From Furfurilactobacillus milii (GTDB lineage: Bacteria; Bacillota; Bacilli; Lactobacillales; Lactobacillaceae), in NCBI RefSeq assembly GCF_009863985.1, contig NZ_WEZT01000021.1, positions 34,969 through 98,968 of the forward strand: DNA of 64,000 nt. Direction: 5' to 3'. Below are positions 47,445 through 56,849 of the stretch, one piece after another. The position numbers and the translations under genes were made by a program. The stretch's first letter is position 1; the number at the start of each line of letters is the position of its first letter. The notes under the pieces are model-generated. The model searched no databases and was not told the origin of the DNA. It was given only the letters and a program-made list of their open reading frames with translations.

Positions 47445-49484
47445 ATGGCAGAAAAAAAGCCGACTTACTACATTACTACGCCAATTTATTACCCGTCTGG
47501 CAAGTTACATATCGGGAATTCATATACGACCATCGCAGTCGATGCCGAGGCGCGTTACCGGCGGTTAATGGGTAACGACGTCTTCTTCCTGACTGGAACA
47601 GATGAACACGGTCAAAAAATTGAAGAAAAAGCCGAATCTTTGGGCAAACAGCCGAAGGAGTATGTCGATGGCATGGCTGACCAGATTAAAGAACTGTGGA
47701 AGTTGCTGGAAATCAGTAACGACAAGTTCATTCGGACAACGGATGAATATCATGAAGTCGCTGTTCAGAAAATTTTCGATCAGTTATTAGCACAAGGCGA
47801 CATTTACAAGGGCCACTATGAAGGCTGGTACTCCGTGGATGATGAGGAATTCTTTACGGAATCCCAATTAGCAGAAGTCTTCCGTGATGAAAATGGTAAA
47901 GTGACCGGCGGGAAAGCACCATCGGGACATGAAGTTGTCTGGACTGATGAAGAATCCTACTTCTTCAAGATGAGTAAGTACGCTGATTGGTTGATGAACT
48001 ACTATAAAGAACACCCAGATTTCATTATTCCAAACACGCGGATGAATGAAATGGTGAAGAACTTCTTGGAACCTGGCTTGGAAGACCTGTCCGTTTCTCG
48101 GACGAGTTACAAGTGGGGTGTGCCAGTTAAAACGGATCCAAAGCACGTGATCTACGTTTGGGTTGATGCATTATCCAACTATATCACCGCCTTGGGATAT
48201 GGTAGCGATGACGACAGCAACTTCAAGAAGTACTGGCCAGCTAATGTTCAAATGGTTGGTAAGGAAATTGTGCGTTTTCACACCATTTATTGGCCAATTA
48301 TTTTGCACGCACTTGGCTTACCTTTGCCAAAGCACGTGGTTGGTCACGGCTGGTTGTTGATGAAGAACGGTAAGATGAGTAAGTCAAAGGGAAACGTCAT
48401 TTACCCCGAGACCCTGGTTCACCGTTACGGACTGGATGCTTTACGGTACTACCTGTTGAAGGCAATGCCATTTGGTAACGATGGTGTATTCACGCCGGAA
48501 GACTTTGTTGACAAGATTAATTATGATTTGGCCAATGACCTTGGAAACTTACTGAACCGGACTGTTGCCATGGTTAATAAGTATTACGATGGGGTCGTAC
48601 CGGCCTTTGAAAGCAACGTTAATGAACCAGATGCTGATCTGGAACAAACGGCTGTGGATACGATTGCCGAATACCACCAGTTGATGGAAAGTCTGCACTT
48701 TGCGGATGCTTTGTCAGCGGTTTGGAAGCTCGTTTCACGCACAAATAAATACATTGATGAAACAGAACCATGGACGTTAGCTAAAAAGGCTAATGATGGT
48801 GATGACAAACGTTTGGCTGCTGCCATGAGCCATTTAGTGGCCAGCCTGCGGGTGATCGCACTGTTGATTCAACCAATCATGACACACGCACCAAAAGAAA
48901 TTTTGACGCAGTTGGGGTTGCCAACGGATGCAGCTAGCATGCAGATCGAGGGATTAAAGATGGCCGACCTGCCGGTTAACACAAAAGTTGTTGCGAAAGG
49001 AACGCCAATCTTCCCACGCTTGGATGCACAAGAAGAAGTCGACTTTATCCAATCACAAATGACAAAGACGGATAAGCAAAAGGGCCGTTCTGCAATGGCA
49101 GCGGCTGCTGATTCTCAATGGGAACCAGAAAACGTCACCCTGAACTTGACGAAACCTGAAATCAAGTTTGATGAATTTGATAAAACAGAAATCAAGGTTG
49201 CTGAAATAAAGTCGGTCAAACCAGTTGAGGGTGCGGATAAGCTATTGCAATTCCGTTTGGACGCTGGCGATCAACAAAATCGGCAAATCCTCTCAGGTAT
49301 TCATGAATGGTATCCTGATTATGAAAAGTTAACTGGTAAGAAAGTACTGGCTGTTACGAACTTGAAACCACGGAAGATGCGTGGTCAGATCAGTCAAGGG
49401 ATGTTGTTGTCGACTGAACGTGATGGCAAGGTGACGCTGGTTATTGTGCCAGACAGCCTGAATAACGGGGATGTTCTGGGATAA
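47445..49484 (+). CDS. metG: Methionyl-tRNA synthetase
   Basis: A 679-residue class I synthetase. ATG 47445 follows AAAGGAGAAG. HIGH appears as [14 protein letters not shown] (about residue 16) and KMSKS as [14 protein letters not shown] (about residue 310). The CP1 region has no zinc CxxC pairs ([13 protein letters not shown]), the non-zinc type. The C-terminal 110 residues (about 570-679, [16 protein letters not shown] onward) are an OB-fold tRNA-binding domain. First gene of the metG-tatD-rnmV-rsmA block. Confidence 0.96.
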   Translation: MAEKKPTYYITTPIYYPSGKLHIGNSYTTIAVDAEARYRRLMGNDVFFLTGTDEHGQKIEEKAESLGKQPKEYVDGMADQIKELWKLLEISNDKFIRTTDEYHEVAVQKIFDQLLAQGDIYKGHYEGWYSVDDEEFFTESQLAEVFRDENGKVTGGKAPSGHEVVWTDEESYFFKMSKYADWLMNYYKEHPDFIIPNTRMNEMVKNFLEPGLEDLSVSRTSYKWGVPVKTDPKHVIYVWVDALSNYITALGYGSDDDSNFKKYWPANVQMVGKEIVRFHTIYWPIILHALGLPLPKHVVGHGWLLMKNGKMSKSKGNVIYPETLVHRYGLDALRYYLLKAMPFGNDGVFTPEDFVDKINYDLANDLGNLLNRTVAMVNKYYDGVVPAFESNVNEPDADLEQTAVDTIAEYHQLMESLHFADALSAVWKLVSRTNKYIDETEPWTLAKKANDGDDKRLAAAMSHLVASLRVIALLIQPIMTHAPKEILTQLGLPTDAASMQIEGLKMADLPVNTKVVAKGTPIFPRLDAQEEVDFIQSQMTKTDKQKGRSAMAAAADSQWEPENVTLNLTKPEIKFDEFDKTEIKVAEIKSVKPVEGADKLLQFRLDAGDQQNRQILSGIHEWYPDYEKLTGKKVLAVTNLKPRKMRGQISQGMLLSTERDGKVTLVIVPDSLNNGDVLG

Positions 49485-49509
49485 ATCAATCTCAATAACG
49501 GAGATAAAG

Positions 49510-50289
49510 ATGGAAATTTTTGATTCACACACTCATTTGAATGACGATACCTTTTATGAGGAAGCCGCATCATATAATCAACACGCCGCGGATGCCCATG
49601 TTACACGGATCATGAACGTAGGATCTGACGCCAAACTGAATGAACGCGGGATTGAGCTGGCGCACCGTTATTCAAATATGTGGGCCGCAGTTGGCTGGCA
49701 TCCGGAAGAGGTTGCGACCTATAACGATGCGGTTGAGGAGACCATGATTGGTCAACTGCAGGATAGTCGGGTGATGGCACTCGGCGAAATTGGTTTAGAT
49801 TATCATGTGGATAATCTAGATGCTGTCGTGGGCGATCAAAAACGCATTTTTGCTCGCCAGGTTGATATTGCTAAATCGTTAGGGAAGCCAGTTATCATCC
49901 ACAATCGTGATGCGTTTGCGGATACGTACGCCATTTTAAAAGCGGCAGATATTCGTGACATCGGTGGGGTGATGCACAGCTTTAACGGTGATCCGGAGTG
50001 GCTCAAACGCTTTTTGGATCTTGGTATGGTCGTGTCTTACTCTGGTGTTGCCAGTTTTAAAAACGCGCATGAGGTTCATGATTCTGTTAAACAAACGCCG
50101 TTAGATCGAATGTTGGTGGAAACCGATGCTCCATACCTGACGCCAGAACCACATCGCGGCGAGCAGAATGAACCGGCTAATGTAGCTTTCACGGTACAGG
50201 CCATTGCTAAACTGCGTGAACAGACAGAACTAGAGATTGCGGATGCGACGTTTGCTAACGCGAACCAATTCTTTGGGATTGAAGATTAA
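49510..50289 (+). CDS. tatD: TatD-family metal-dependent DNase
   Basis: A 259-residue TIM-barrel hydrolase. FDSHTHLND (residues 4-12) gives the HxH metal pair; ALGEIGLDYH, IIHNRDAF, GVMHSFNG and MLVETDAPYL supply the other ligands. It cuts DNA 3'-5' in this family. ATG 49510 uses GGAGAT. Its stop overlaps the rnmV start (TAATG). Confidence 0.93.
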   Translation: MEIFDSHTHLNDDTFYEEAASYNQHAADAHVTRIMNVGSDAKLNERGIELAHRYSNMWAAVGWHPEEVATYNDAVEETMIGQLQDSRVMALGEIGLDYHVDNLDAVVGDQKRIFARQVDIAKSLGKPVIIHNRDAFADTYAILKAADIRDIGGVMHSFNGDPEWLKRFLDLGMVVSYSGVASFKNAHEVHDSVKQTPLDRMLVETDAPYLTPEPHRGEQNEPANVAFTVQAIAKLREQTELEIADATFANANQFFGIED

Positions 50290-50837
50290 TGGACAAATTA
50301 AAAGAAGTGCTGGTTGTTGAGGGCAAGGATGATACCAAACGCATTCAGCAGGCTGTAAATGCCGATACGTTTGAGACGAATGGGTCAGCACTCAACAAAA
50401 CGAAACTGGCTCAAATTAAACAATTGCAGGCGACGCGTGGTGTTATTGTGTTGACTGATCCTGATTTCAATGGCGAGCGGCTGCGTAAACTAATTAGTGC
50501 AGCGGTGCCAGATGCTAAGCATGCGTTTATTACGCGCAAGCAAGGCGTACCGGAGAATGCGGGCGGTAGTTTGGGTGTCGAACACGCTGACCCTGCCGTC
50601 ATTAAAGCAGCTTTGCAACATTTGTCTGTCGGTTCGTTAGACGATAAGCCGCTGATCTTTCAGCAAGATTTGTTAGCAGCTGGCTTAATTGGTCAAGCGG
50701 ATTCGCGGCAACGTCGGGAAAAACTCGGTGAGGCGCTGAATTTGGGCTACGTCAACGGCAAGCAGTTGCTTAAACGACTTCAACTTTTTCAAGTAAGCCG
50801 TGAAGATTTTGAAAAGGCAGTTCAACAATTAGATTAG
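50289..50837 (+). CDS. rnmV: Ribonuclease M5
   Basis: A 182-residue Toprim nuclease that matures 5S rRNA. VVEGKDDTKRIQQAV (residue 8) and VIVLTDPDFNGERLRKLI carry the Toprim Glu and DxD. GVPENAGGSLGVEHADP is a family mark. Coupled to tatD by a one-base overlap. Confidence 0.94.
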   Translation: MDKLKEVLVVEGKDDTKRIQQAVNADTFETNGSALNKTKLAQIKQLQATRGVIVLTDPDFNGERLRKLISAAVPDAKHAFITRKQGVPENAGGSLGVEHADPAVIKAALQHLSVGSLDDKPLIFQQDLLAAGLIGQADSRQRREKLGEALNLGYVNGKQLLKRLQLFQVSREDFEKAVQQLD

Positions 50838-50903
50838 TAATGTTGAAAAATCACATTGTTGAGTGCCACACGTTAAAAATATTGAAGTGTTCAAGGAGAC
50901 TAG

Positions 50904-51806
50904 ATGACTGAATCAAAACGGGCCGACCGCCCCGATATTGCTAATCCCGTTCGTACGCGGGCAATTATGAATACGTATGGGATCGCAGTAAAGAAGAGTT
51001 TAGGTCAAAACTTCCTGTCAGACGTTAATATTTTGCACAACATTGTGAGTGCAGCTGACATCACAGATGACGATGATGTCATCGAAGTTGGACCTGGGAT
51101 CGGTGCACTGACAGAGCAATTAGCCCGGTCTGCCAAGCGCGTGCTGGCGTTTGAAATCGACCAGAATTTAATCCCCGTATTGGCGGAAACGTTGGCACCA
51201 TACAATAATGTTGATGTGGTTAATGCTGATATCTTAAAAGTAGATTTGACTAAAGAAATTGCCGAACATCTGCCGGATGCCAAGACTGTTAAAGTGGTGG
51301 CTAACTTGCCTTATTACATCACGACCCCCATTTTAATGGGACTCGTGAGTGCACCAATCGACTTTGCCGCGATTGTCGTCATGATGCAAAAGGAAGTGGC
51401 GGAACGATTGAGTGCTGAGCCTGGAACTAAAGCGTATGGCGCGCTAACGCTAGCGGTTCAATATAAGATGCAAGCACGTCTGGCATTCACCGTCTCAAGG
51501 ACGGCGTTCATTCCCCAGCCAAATGTGGATTCTGCCATCGTTACGTTAACGCCACGCGAACCGCTTGTTGAAAAACCATTCAGCGATGATGCGTTGTTTC
51601 GGTTGATTCGTGGCTGTTTTGCTCACCGTCGCAAGAGTCTTTGGAACAACTTACAAAGTATCTTCGGCAAGGCACCAGCTACAAAAGTTGAACTGCAGGC
51701 GAGTTTGGACGAAATGGCATTGGCCCAGTCCATTCGTGCCGAAAGGTTATCATTAGAGCGGTTCATCGCGTTAACAAACGTTTTACACACGCACAATCTG
51801 TTTTAA
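50904..51806 (+). CDS. rsmA: 16S rRNA dimethyladenosine transferase (KsgA)
   Basis: A 300-residue enzyme that dimethylates two adjacent adenines near the 3' end of 16S rRNA using [18 protein letters not shown], the SAM motif [15 protein letters not shown] and the catalytic [13 protein letters not shown] are all present. AAGGAG precedes the ATG. It lies in the order conserved in Firmicutes. Confidence 0.96.
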   Translation: MTESKRADRPDIANPVRTRAIMNTYGIAVKKSLGQNFLSDVNILHNIVSAADITDDDDVIEVGPGIGALTEQLARSAKRVLAFEIDQNLIPVLAETLAPYNNVDVVNADILKVDLTKEIAEHLPDAKTVKVVANLPYYITTPILMGLVSAPIDFAAIVVMMQKEVAERLSAEPGTKAYGALTLAVQYKMQARLAFTVSRTAFIPQPNVDSAIVTLTPREPLVEKPFSDDALFRLIRGCFAHRRKSLWNNLQSIFGKAPATKVELQASLDEMALAQSIRAERLSLERFIALTNVLHTHNLF

Positions 51807-51896
51807 CTGCTTGAGAGATGTACGGAGTTTCCTCATTGGAACAATTGCAAAAAGTACTTGACCATGATATACTGTTATGCATGTGAGGTGAATTGC

Positions 51897-52136
51897 ATGC
51901 CAGTAACATTACAAAGTATCAAGGCTAAACTGGACGCTAAATTGGGTCAAAAGTTGATGGTTGTAGCTCAGGCAGGTCGCAAAAAGGTGACTAAGCGCCG
52001 CGGCACACTTAAGGAAACGTATCCGGCTGTTTTTGTGGTTGACCTCGACCAAGAGGAGAACTCATTTGAACGAGTCTCTTACAGTTACACTGATGTGTTA
52101 ACTAAAAATATTGAAATTGCGTTCGACGAAGAATAA
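51897..52136 (+). CDS. veg: Veg protein
   Basis: A 79-residue protein. ATG 51897 follows GTGAGGTGA. LQSIKAKLDAKLGQKLMVVA, then RKKVTKRRGTLKETYPAVFV is the conserved Veg sequence. In Bacillus, Veg affects biofilm matrix gene expression; its role here is unknown. Position between rsmA and ispE is conserved. Confidence 0.93.
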   Translation: MPVTLQSIKAKLDAKLGQKLMVVAQAGRKKVTKRRGTLKETYPAVFVVDLDQEENSFERVSYSYTDVLTKNIEIAFDEE

Positions 52137-52158
52137 TCGTCAGCTTAATTTTACGAAT

Positions 52159-52197
52159 GGAGCTCATTTCCTGTGTGGAAATTGGGGCTTTTTTTGT
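52159..52197 (+). terminator. Terminator of veg
   Basis: AGC-ATTTCC pairs with GGAAAT-GGGCT with a small internal bulge; seven T follow. Confidence 0.75.
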
Positions 52198-52230
52198 TTG
52201 GTTTATCATTTAATCTACAACTTAGACGTG

Positions 52231-52424
52231 GCGGGTAGTCCGGTTGTCAACATTGATACGCTCGCCGTGGGACCGGTTCAAGCCGGAAGGATACCGTCTC
52301 TCACCTCGCCGTCAAGCCTCGTGGGAATCCGAGTCTTGACGACCGTCCGTGGTGTAAATTCGAGAGGAGCTTTCGAATTAACACCACCTTCACGGCTCGG
52401 TATCAATGTTGACGCCCTCCCATC
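52231..52424 (+). repeat. Structured intergenic repeat, copy F (forward; pairs with M)
   Basis: Closing stem GTCAACATTGATAC with GTATCAATGTTGAC; GCCGTGGGACC with CACGGC. Arms CGTCAAG/CTTGACG, CTCG/CGAG and GTGGTGT with ACACCAC. One of the most regular copies. Confidence 0.92.
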
Positions 52425-52607
52425 TCGAGTATAAGATCACTTGCTAACGTAAATCACACGAAATGATACGACTACGATTGTAGATAGATTTAAGTTGACA
52501 GGTGACATTTTATATTTGATGAAACGCAAAAGATGGCTCACTTGTAGAAAATCACATCGTGCTCCAATTTCTCCAATGACGTGTACTTATCATTCAACAA
52601 TAATGTG

Positions 52608-52718
52608 AGCTGAAGGGAGTGCGCGTTGAAATCGCCAGTGAAGGTGAGAGACTCCGAACTTTGGAGGCTTGAACGGTCCCCACAGGCGAATTTCAAAAGC
52701 GAACGACCGTAAGCGGCA
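52608..52718 (-). repeat. Structured intergenic repeat, copy M (inverted, internally deleted; pairs with F)
   Basis: Closing stem GCGTTGAAATCGCC with GGCGAATTTCAAAAGC, and AGTG with CACA. About 110 bp; arm 3 is missing and arm 2 is reduced. The core GGGGACCGTTCAAGCC (minus strand) remains. It lies 120 bp before ispE. Confidence 0.8.
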
Positions 52719-52840
52719 GGACATCGCTAGATAATACCTTTTATAAGTGCCGTCAGTGGATTTTACCGCGAGCTGGTGGCGATTATGGGGGGACTGTAAT
52801 ATACTTACGTTATATATTTCGTGGTAGCGGAGGTGATTTT

Positions 52841-53731
52841 ACGGAGACACTCGAAAAGGCGCCGGCCAAGCTTAATTTGAGCCTCGATACACCCTTTCAT
52901 CACCATGATGGCAGTGAAGAATGGGATATGGTTTTAACGTCCGTTGATTTGGCGGATTATGTCGCCGTCAAAACACTGGGCCGCAATGGTCGCATTAAAG
53001 TCACCACAGATAGTGGCTTTTTACCAAATGACCATCGTAATCTTGCTTATCAGGCTGCTCACTTATTGGCGACCACATATGGTCGTAAAGAGGCGATGAA
53101 CATCCATATTGAAAAGCATATTCCGGTCGCAGCTGGAATGGGCGGTGGTTCGTCGGATGCAGCAGCGGTATTGCGAGCACTGAACCGACTATGGGAGCTC
53201 AATTTAGATCAGTCAACTTTGTGTCAATTAGGGTTACAGATTGATGCAGATGTGCCGTATTGCGTTTGCAGTCAAACGGCGCATGTGACGGGGCGCGGTG
53301 AGATCATCACGCAATTACCTAAACTGCCCCCGATGTGGGTGGTGATCGCTAAACCCAAAATCAGCGTGTCAACACCATCGATTTTGCGGCGCATTAACTA
53401 TGCCGAAGTTCAGCATGCGGATACGCACGCACTAGTCGCTGCGATTCAACGGGGCGACTATGATGAGATTTGTGATTCCGTGGAAAACGTATTAACGCCG
53501 ATCACGTCACGGCTTTACCCAACGGTAAATCATCTTAAGGAGCAGATGGTTCGTTTTGGTGCAGATGTGGCCGAAATGAGTGGCACTGGTCCAACGGTGT
53601 TTGGCATCTGCCGTAAACAATCACGGGCTCAACACGTGGCTAACGGTTTGTCAGGTTTTTGTCGGGAAGTCCATGTCGTGCGTCCCGTTAGTTTGCACAC
53701 CGATTTTGCGCAATCATCGGCATCCGTTTGA
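52841..53731 (+). CDS. ispE: 4-diphosphocytidyl-2-C-methyl-D-erythritol kinase, apparent ACG start
   Basis: A 296-residue GHMP kinase. GGAGGTGA (52829-52836) is placed for an ACG codon at 52841, which begins TETLEKAPAKLNLSLD, exactly where family members start M-x-x-x-E-KAPAKINL. The next usable start, TTG 52877, would remove the KAPAK substrate motif. The ATP loop IPVAAGMGGGSSDAAA is intact (about residue 100) and so is MSGTGPTVFG. The usual GYHE near residue 30 is replaced (HHDGSEEWDMV). Many lactobacilli keep ispE although they use the mevalonate pathway; its role there is unclear. Confidence 0.85.
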   Translation, partial: TETLEKAPAKLNLSLDTPFHHHDGSEEWDMVLTSVDLADYVAVKTLGRNGRIKVTTDSGFLPNDHRNLAYQAAHLLATTYGRKEAMNIHIEKHIPVAAGMGGGSSDAAAVLRALNRLWELNLDQSTLCQLGLQIDADVPYCVCSQTAHVTGRGEIITQLPKLPPMWVVIAKPKISVSTPSILRRINYAEVQHADTHALVAAIQRGDYDEICDSVENVLTPITSRLYPTVNHLKEQMVRFGADVAEMSGTGPTVFGICRKQSRAQHVANGLSGFCREVHVVRPVSLHTDFAQSSASV

Positions 53732-53767
53732 AGGTGCTTAAAGAAGAATCAGGTTTGGAGTGATTGA

Positions 53768-54700
53768 ATGAATAAAAAAACGTTAATCAAACGGACTGCA
53801 CTGGCCATTGCTACGAGTTACACGACTTTGATTGGTGCTGGTTACGCAGTTTATTTGCTCGCAACCGGTTGGTCTAACAAGCAAAAATTGGCTGGTCGAC
53901 AGGCCTCGCTTGAGGCCAATACCGACATTGAAAATGAGTGGTTCAAGCATCAAGAACAGTCACCGTGGGCGATTAAAACAGCTGACGGACTAACTTTACG
54001 GGCAACATTTATGTCAAACGCCCACAATACCAATAAAGTAGCTATTTTAGCTCACGGGTTGCATCACTCACGCGAACAAATGATTCCGTACGCCCGGTTG
54101 TTCATGGACGCGGGATACAGTGTGTTAATGCCGGACGCACGTGCACATGGGCGTAGTGATGGTAATGTGATCGGTTTTGGTTGGTTGGATCGAAATGATT
54201 ACCAGCAGTGGATCGACACTGTTATTGCTAACCAAGGTGAGCAAGTTAACATTGTGTTGATGGGCATTAGCATGGGTGCCACAACGGTGATGGCTACAAG
54301 TGGTCAAACGTTGCCGCATAACGTGCGCGCCATTGTTGAAGATAGCGGTTTTCGAAATGTTTTTCAGGAAGGTAAGTTTCGGTTGTGGCATAAGTATCAT
54401 GTGCCTAGCAGCGTGTTGATGCCAATTGCTGATGACTTCGCCAAACGTCAGGCCGGCTATGCTTTTAAAGATGGTGATATTTTAGCTGAGGTGGCTAAAA
54501 ATCATTTACCAATTTTGATGTTTCATGGTGCTAAAGATCAAACGGTGCCGGTTGGGGACGCATACGAGCTGTATGCACGGGCAAATGAACCTAAGCAACT
54601 GATTATTGACGATGAGGCTGCGCATATCTCAAGTATTCGAACGCAACCGAGCAAATATCGTCAAACGCTAACTGATTTTTTAAATCGTTATGTGAAATAA
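53768..54700 (+). CDS. Membrane-anchored alpha/beta hydrolase
   Basis: A 310-residue hydrolase of the YqkD/BAAT-like group. One N-terminal helix (about 12-32, ALAIATSYTTLIGAGYAVYL) anchors or exports it. VAILAHGLHHSREQM gives the oxyanion region, VLMGISMGATTVM carries the nucleophile Ser (GxSxG), MFHGAKDQTVPVGDA the Asp, and DEAAHISS the His. TTGGAGTGATTG precedes the ATG. Substrate unknown. Strong terminator downstream. Confidence 0.88.
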   Translation: MNKKTLIKRTALAIATSYTTLIGAGYAVYLLATGWSNKQKLAGRQASLEANTDIENEWFKHQEQSPWAIKTADGLTLRATFMSNAHNTNKVAILAHGLHHSREQMIPYARLFMDAGYSVLMPDARAHGRSDGNVIGFGWLDRNDYQQWIDTVIANQGEQVNIVLMGISMGATTVMATSGQTLPHNVRAIVEDSGFRNVFQEGKFRLWHKYHVPSSVLMPIADDFAKRQAGYAFKDGDILAEVAKNHLPILMFHGAKDQTVPVGDAYELYARANEPKQLIIDDEAAHISSIRTQPSKYRQTLTDFLNRYVK

Positions 54701-54711
54701 AATGTGTGACT

Positions 54712-54758
54712 AAAAAGGGCCGCTAGAACAAGTGTTATTTGTTCTAGCGGCCCTTTTT
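54712..54758. terminator. Bidirectional terminator between convergent genes
   Basis: A perfect 20-bp stem, AAAAAGGGCCGCTAGAACAA and its complement, with a seven-base loop. It serves the hydrolase and the ABC-F gene. Confidence 0.93.
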
Positions 54759-54783
54759 GGGGGGAATGAAATTGAAAAGACGA

Positions 54784-56247
54784 CTACAAATCACGAAACT
54801 GAGCGAGCAATGCCTCATCAGCAGCTTGACGTTGCGCCGCCGTAATCCGTTTGGTCGCTACCTGATTGGGGTCAATCAGACCGTGAGTAGAAAGCTTTAA
54901 GACGCGAGTCGCGACGTGTGTCACAAATGTTTCATCATGTGAGACAAATAAAACGGTGCCAGGGTACGTGGTTAAAAATTGTTCGAGTGCTGTGAGCGTT
55001 GGTAAATCAAGGTAGTTCGTTGGCTCGTCAAGGATAAGCACATTGGCGTCGCTGAGCAGAACTTTAACCAGTGAAACCTTAACACGTTGGCCGCCGCTAA
55101 GGTTTTGGGCAGGGATATCTAAGGCAGTCGCTTTAAAACCAAATTCAGCCAAGACTGTGCGGACAATAGCGTTGTCCTGACGCGTATGTTCAGTCACGTT
55201 TTGCCAAATGGTAGTGGTTAGATTCAACCGGCTCATATTCTGAGCAAAGTAACCAAATTTAACTGCAGGATTGACGCTGATGGACTGATTTTGGTTGGCT
55301 AAAACGGCGCGAAGCAGTGTCGTTTTACCGACCTGGTTGGGCCCGGTGATGGCGACACGGTCACCAGTGTGGAGGACGAAGTTGACATCGTTTGCCAACG
55401 TTCGGTCGCCTGCCTCCAAGGCCAGATGCTGAATATTGATCGGTGTATGCCGGCCTAGAGTGGCGAACTGTTCCGCCCGTAAGGTAACTGAGGGCTGCTC
55501 AGTGGGTTTGGCAACTGGTGTCAGATGTTCAGCGTGATCCTTCATAACACGCGCTGCTTTGGTCATTTTGCCTTGATTACGGCGTAGTGAGCTTTTCATA
55601 TCCTGGAGCTCGTTACGACTATGATTGTGGGGATTGGGCTTTGTTGTTTTGGCAGCCCGTTCAGTGCGTTTGATAGCGGCGACTTCCAGCTTATGCTTTT
55701 GTTGCTGGTAGTTTCGGAATGCAGCTGCCTGATTATTGCGTTGGGCCGTTTCATTAGCCGTAAAGGCATCATAATTACCGGCAAACGTTGTCAGGGTATG
55801 ATCAGCGAGCGACCAAGTTGTTGTCGTGACAGCATTGAGTAACGTTCGATCATGCGAAATCAGTAGCAAGGTGCCTTTAAATCGGTTGAGCTGGTTAATT
55901 AACCACTGCTGGTTTGTCTCGTCTAAATTAGCGCTGGGCTCATCCAAAATTAACCATTCGGGTTGTTGACGTAAAGCTGTTAAGATAGCGTTTTTAACCT
56001 GTTCACCACCACTTTGCGTGGAAATATCATGCAATTGGTGGACGACAACAGGCGTCGTTTGGCGATCAACGATACCAGCATCAGGGGTCAGCGAGCCAGT
56101 CAGAATATCAATCAGCGTTGTTTTGCCAGCACCATTAGCGCCGATTAGACCGATGCGGTCACCAGGATTAATGACGAGTTGCTCAATATTAAATAATTGT
56201 TGTTGATGCCGTGTTATGGCAATATTTTGTGCTTGAATAACAAACAT
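54784..56247 (-). CDS. ABC-F ATPase, antibiotic-resistance (Vga/Lsa/VmlR) layout
   Basis: A 487-residue protein with two ATPase domains and no membrane segment. Domain 1: Walker A GLIGANGAGKTTLID, signature STQSGGEQ, Walker B LILDEPSANLD. Linker (about 165-245) is long and charged (QQKHKLEVAAIKRTERAAK), as in the P-site tRNA-interaction motif. Domain 2: AITGPNQVGKTTLLR, NLSGGQRVKVSL, LILDEPTNYLD. Such proteins free ribosomes from bound antibiotics or act in translation. AAGGAGTG precedes the ATG. A 290-bp leader with tiny ORFs upstream supports a drug-inducible resistance role, but this is inference and the target drug is unknown. Confidence 0.85.
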   Translation of the reverse strand: MFVIQAQNIAITRHQQQLFNIEQLVINPGDRIGLIGANGAGKTTLIDILTGSLTPDAGIVDRQTTPVVVHQLHDISTQSGGEQVKNAILTALRQQPEWLILDEPSANLDETNQQWLINQLNRFKGTLLLISHDRTLLNAVTTTTWSLADHTLTTFAGNYDAFTANETAQRNNQAAAFRNYQQQKHKLEVAAIKRTERAAKTTKPNPHNHSRNELQDMKSSLRRNQGKMTKAARVMKDHAEHLTPVAKPTEQPSVTLRAEQFATLGRHTPINIQHLALEAGDRTLANDVNFVLHTGDRVAITGPNQVGKTTLLRAVLANQNQSISVNPAVKFGYFAQNMSRLNLTTTIWQNVTEHTRQDNAIVRTVLAEFGFKATALDIPAQNLSGGQRVKVSLVKVLLSDANVLILDEPTNYLDLPTLTALEQFLTTYPGTVLFVSHDETFVTHVATRVLKLSTHGLIDPNQVATKRITAAQRQAADEALLAQFRDL

Positions 56248-56280
56248 GAAATCACTCCTTACAAGTTAACTAGATAGGTG

Positions 56281-56304
56281 TTAAGCGAGAAGAAAATATT
56301 TCAT
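56281..56304 (-). CDS. Leader peptide MKYFLLA ahead of the ABC-F gene
   Basis: A seven-codon ORF with an excellent ribosome site (GGGGAGG, seven bases before the ATG), ending 33 bp before the ABC-F start. It is too short for gene finders. Stalling leader peptides of this kind commonly induce ABC-F resistance genes. Confidence 0.6.
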   Translation of the reverse strand: MKYFLLA

Positions 56305-56323
56305 TTTATAACCTCCCCAGAAC

Positions 56324-56398
56324 GTGCCAAGACAGTCCAGACATGCGGGGAAGCGCACAAAAAAAGAGTCCACCCCCGCAACATGTAACTGCTGGCAC
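56324..56398 (-). promoter_or_regulatory. Large leader hairpin of the ABC-F gene
   Basis: On the minus strand GTGCCA, CAGT, ACATG and GCGGGG pair in order with CCCCGC, ATGT, ACTG and TGGCAC downstream. Its 5' half can instead pair as AGT-CCA with TGG-ACT, which is followed by seven T, a possible attenuator. The competing folds suggest regulation. Confidence 0.5.
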
Positions 56399-56517
56399 TG
56401 AATGAATTCACAACTATCTATTGAAGTGTCTTCGCAGAGGGCAAACGAGACCAATTCCTGTTGTCTTCTGGATATTCGTAGATAAAATTATGAGTTCACT
56501 TAGTTCCAAAACAGTTA

Positions 56518-56529
56518 TTAGTTGCGCAT
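56518..56529 (-). promoter_or_regulatory. Minimal ORF MRN-stop at the start of the ABC-F leader
   Basis: ATG-CGC-AAC-TAA preceded by AAGGAG nine bases upstream, just after the promoter. A three-codon ORF with a good ribosome site may be a stalling or regulatory element. Confidence 0.4.
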
Positions 56530-56577
56530 CGGCGGATCTCCTTAAAAATTTTAGTATTGGTAAATCATTTCGATAAT

Positions 56578-56606
56578 AATGTAACGGTTTTTGGAGCGGC
56601 TGTCAA
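56578..56606 (-). promoter_or_regulatory. Promoter of the ABC-F gene
   Basis: TTGACA and TACATT (minus strand) are separated by exactly 17 bp. Transcription would start near 56571, giving a leader of over 300 bases. Confidence 0.7.
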
Positions 56607-56805
56607 GAAAGAATGCCTTTAGCGTTGGGTTTCAGGATACATAATGTCGAGAAATACTAAGTTTTGTTCAGTTATTTTGATCTCCAAAAGTTCTTATCAT
56701 ATGTGGATATGGATGCTTAAGGTTAATTTTGTGCTCTTAAGAAGAGGTTACGTTCTGAAGTTTACCGATTGCAATTTTTTTGGAGTTTCGGTACACTATT
56801 AAACG

Positions 56806-56816
56806 GTAATCATTAC
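56806..56816 (+). promoter_or_regulatory. Zur-type zinc operator
   Basis: GTAATCATTAC, a perfect palindrome of the core found in Firmicutes Zur boxes (GTAATNATTAC), lies 34 bp before the znuA start. Predicts zinc repression of the operon. Confidence 0.75.
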
Positions 56817-56849
56817 TTTTTACATATTGATTGCAGAAAGGACATTCTT

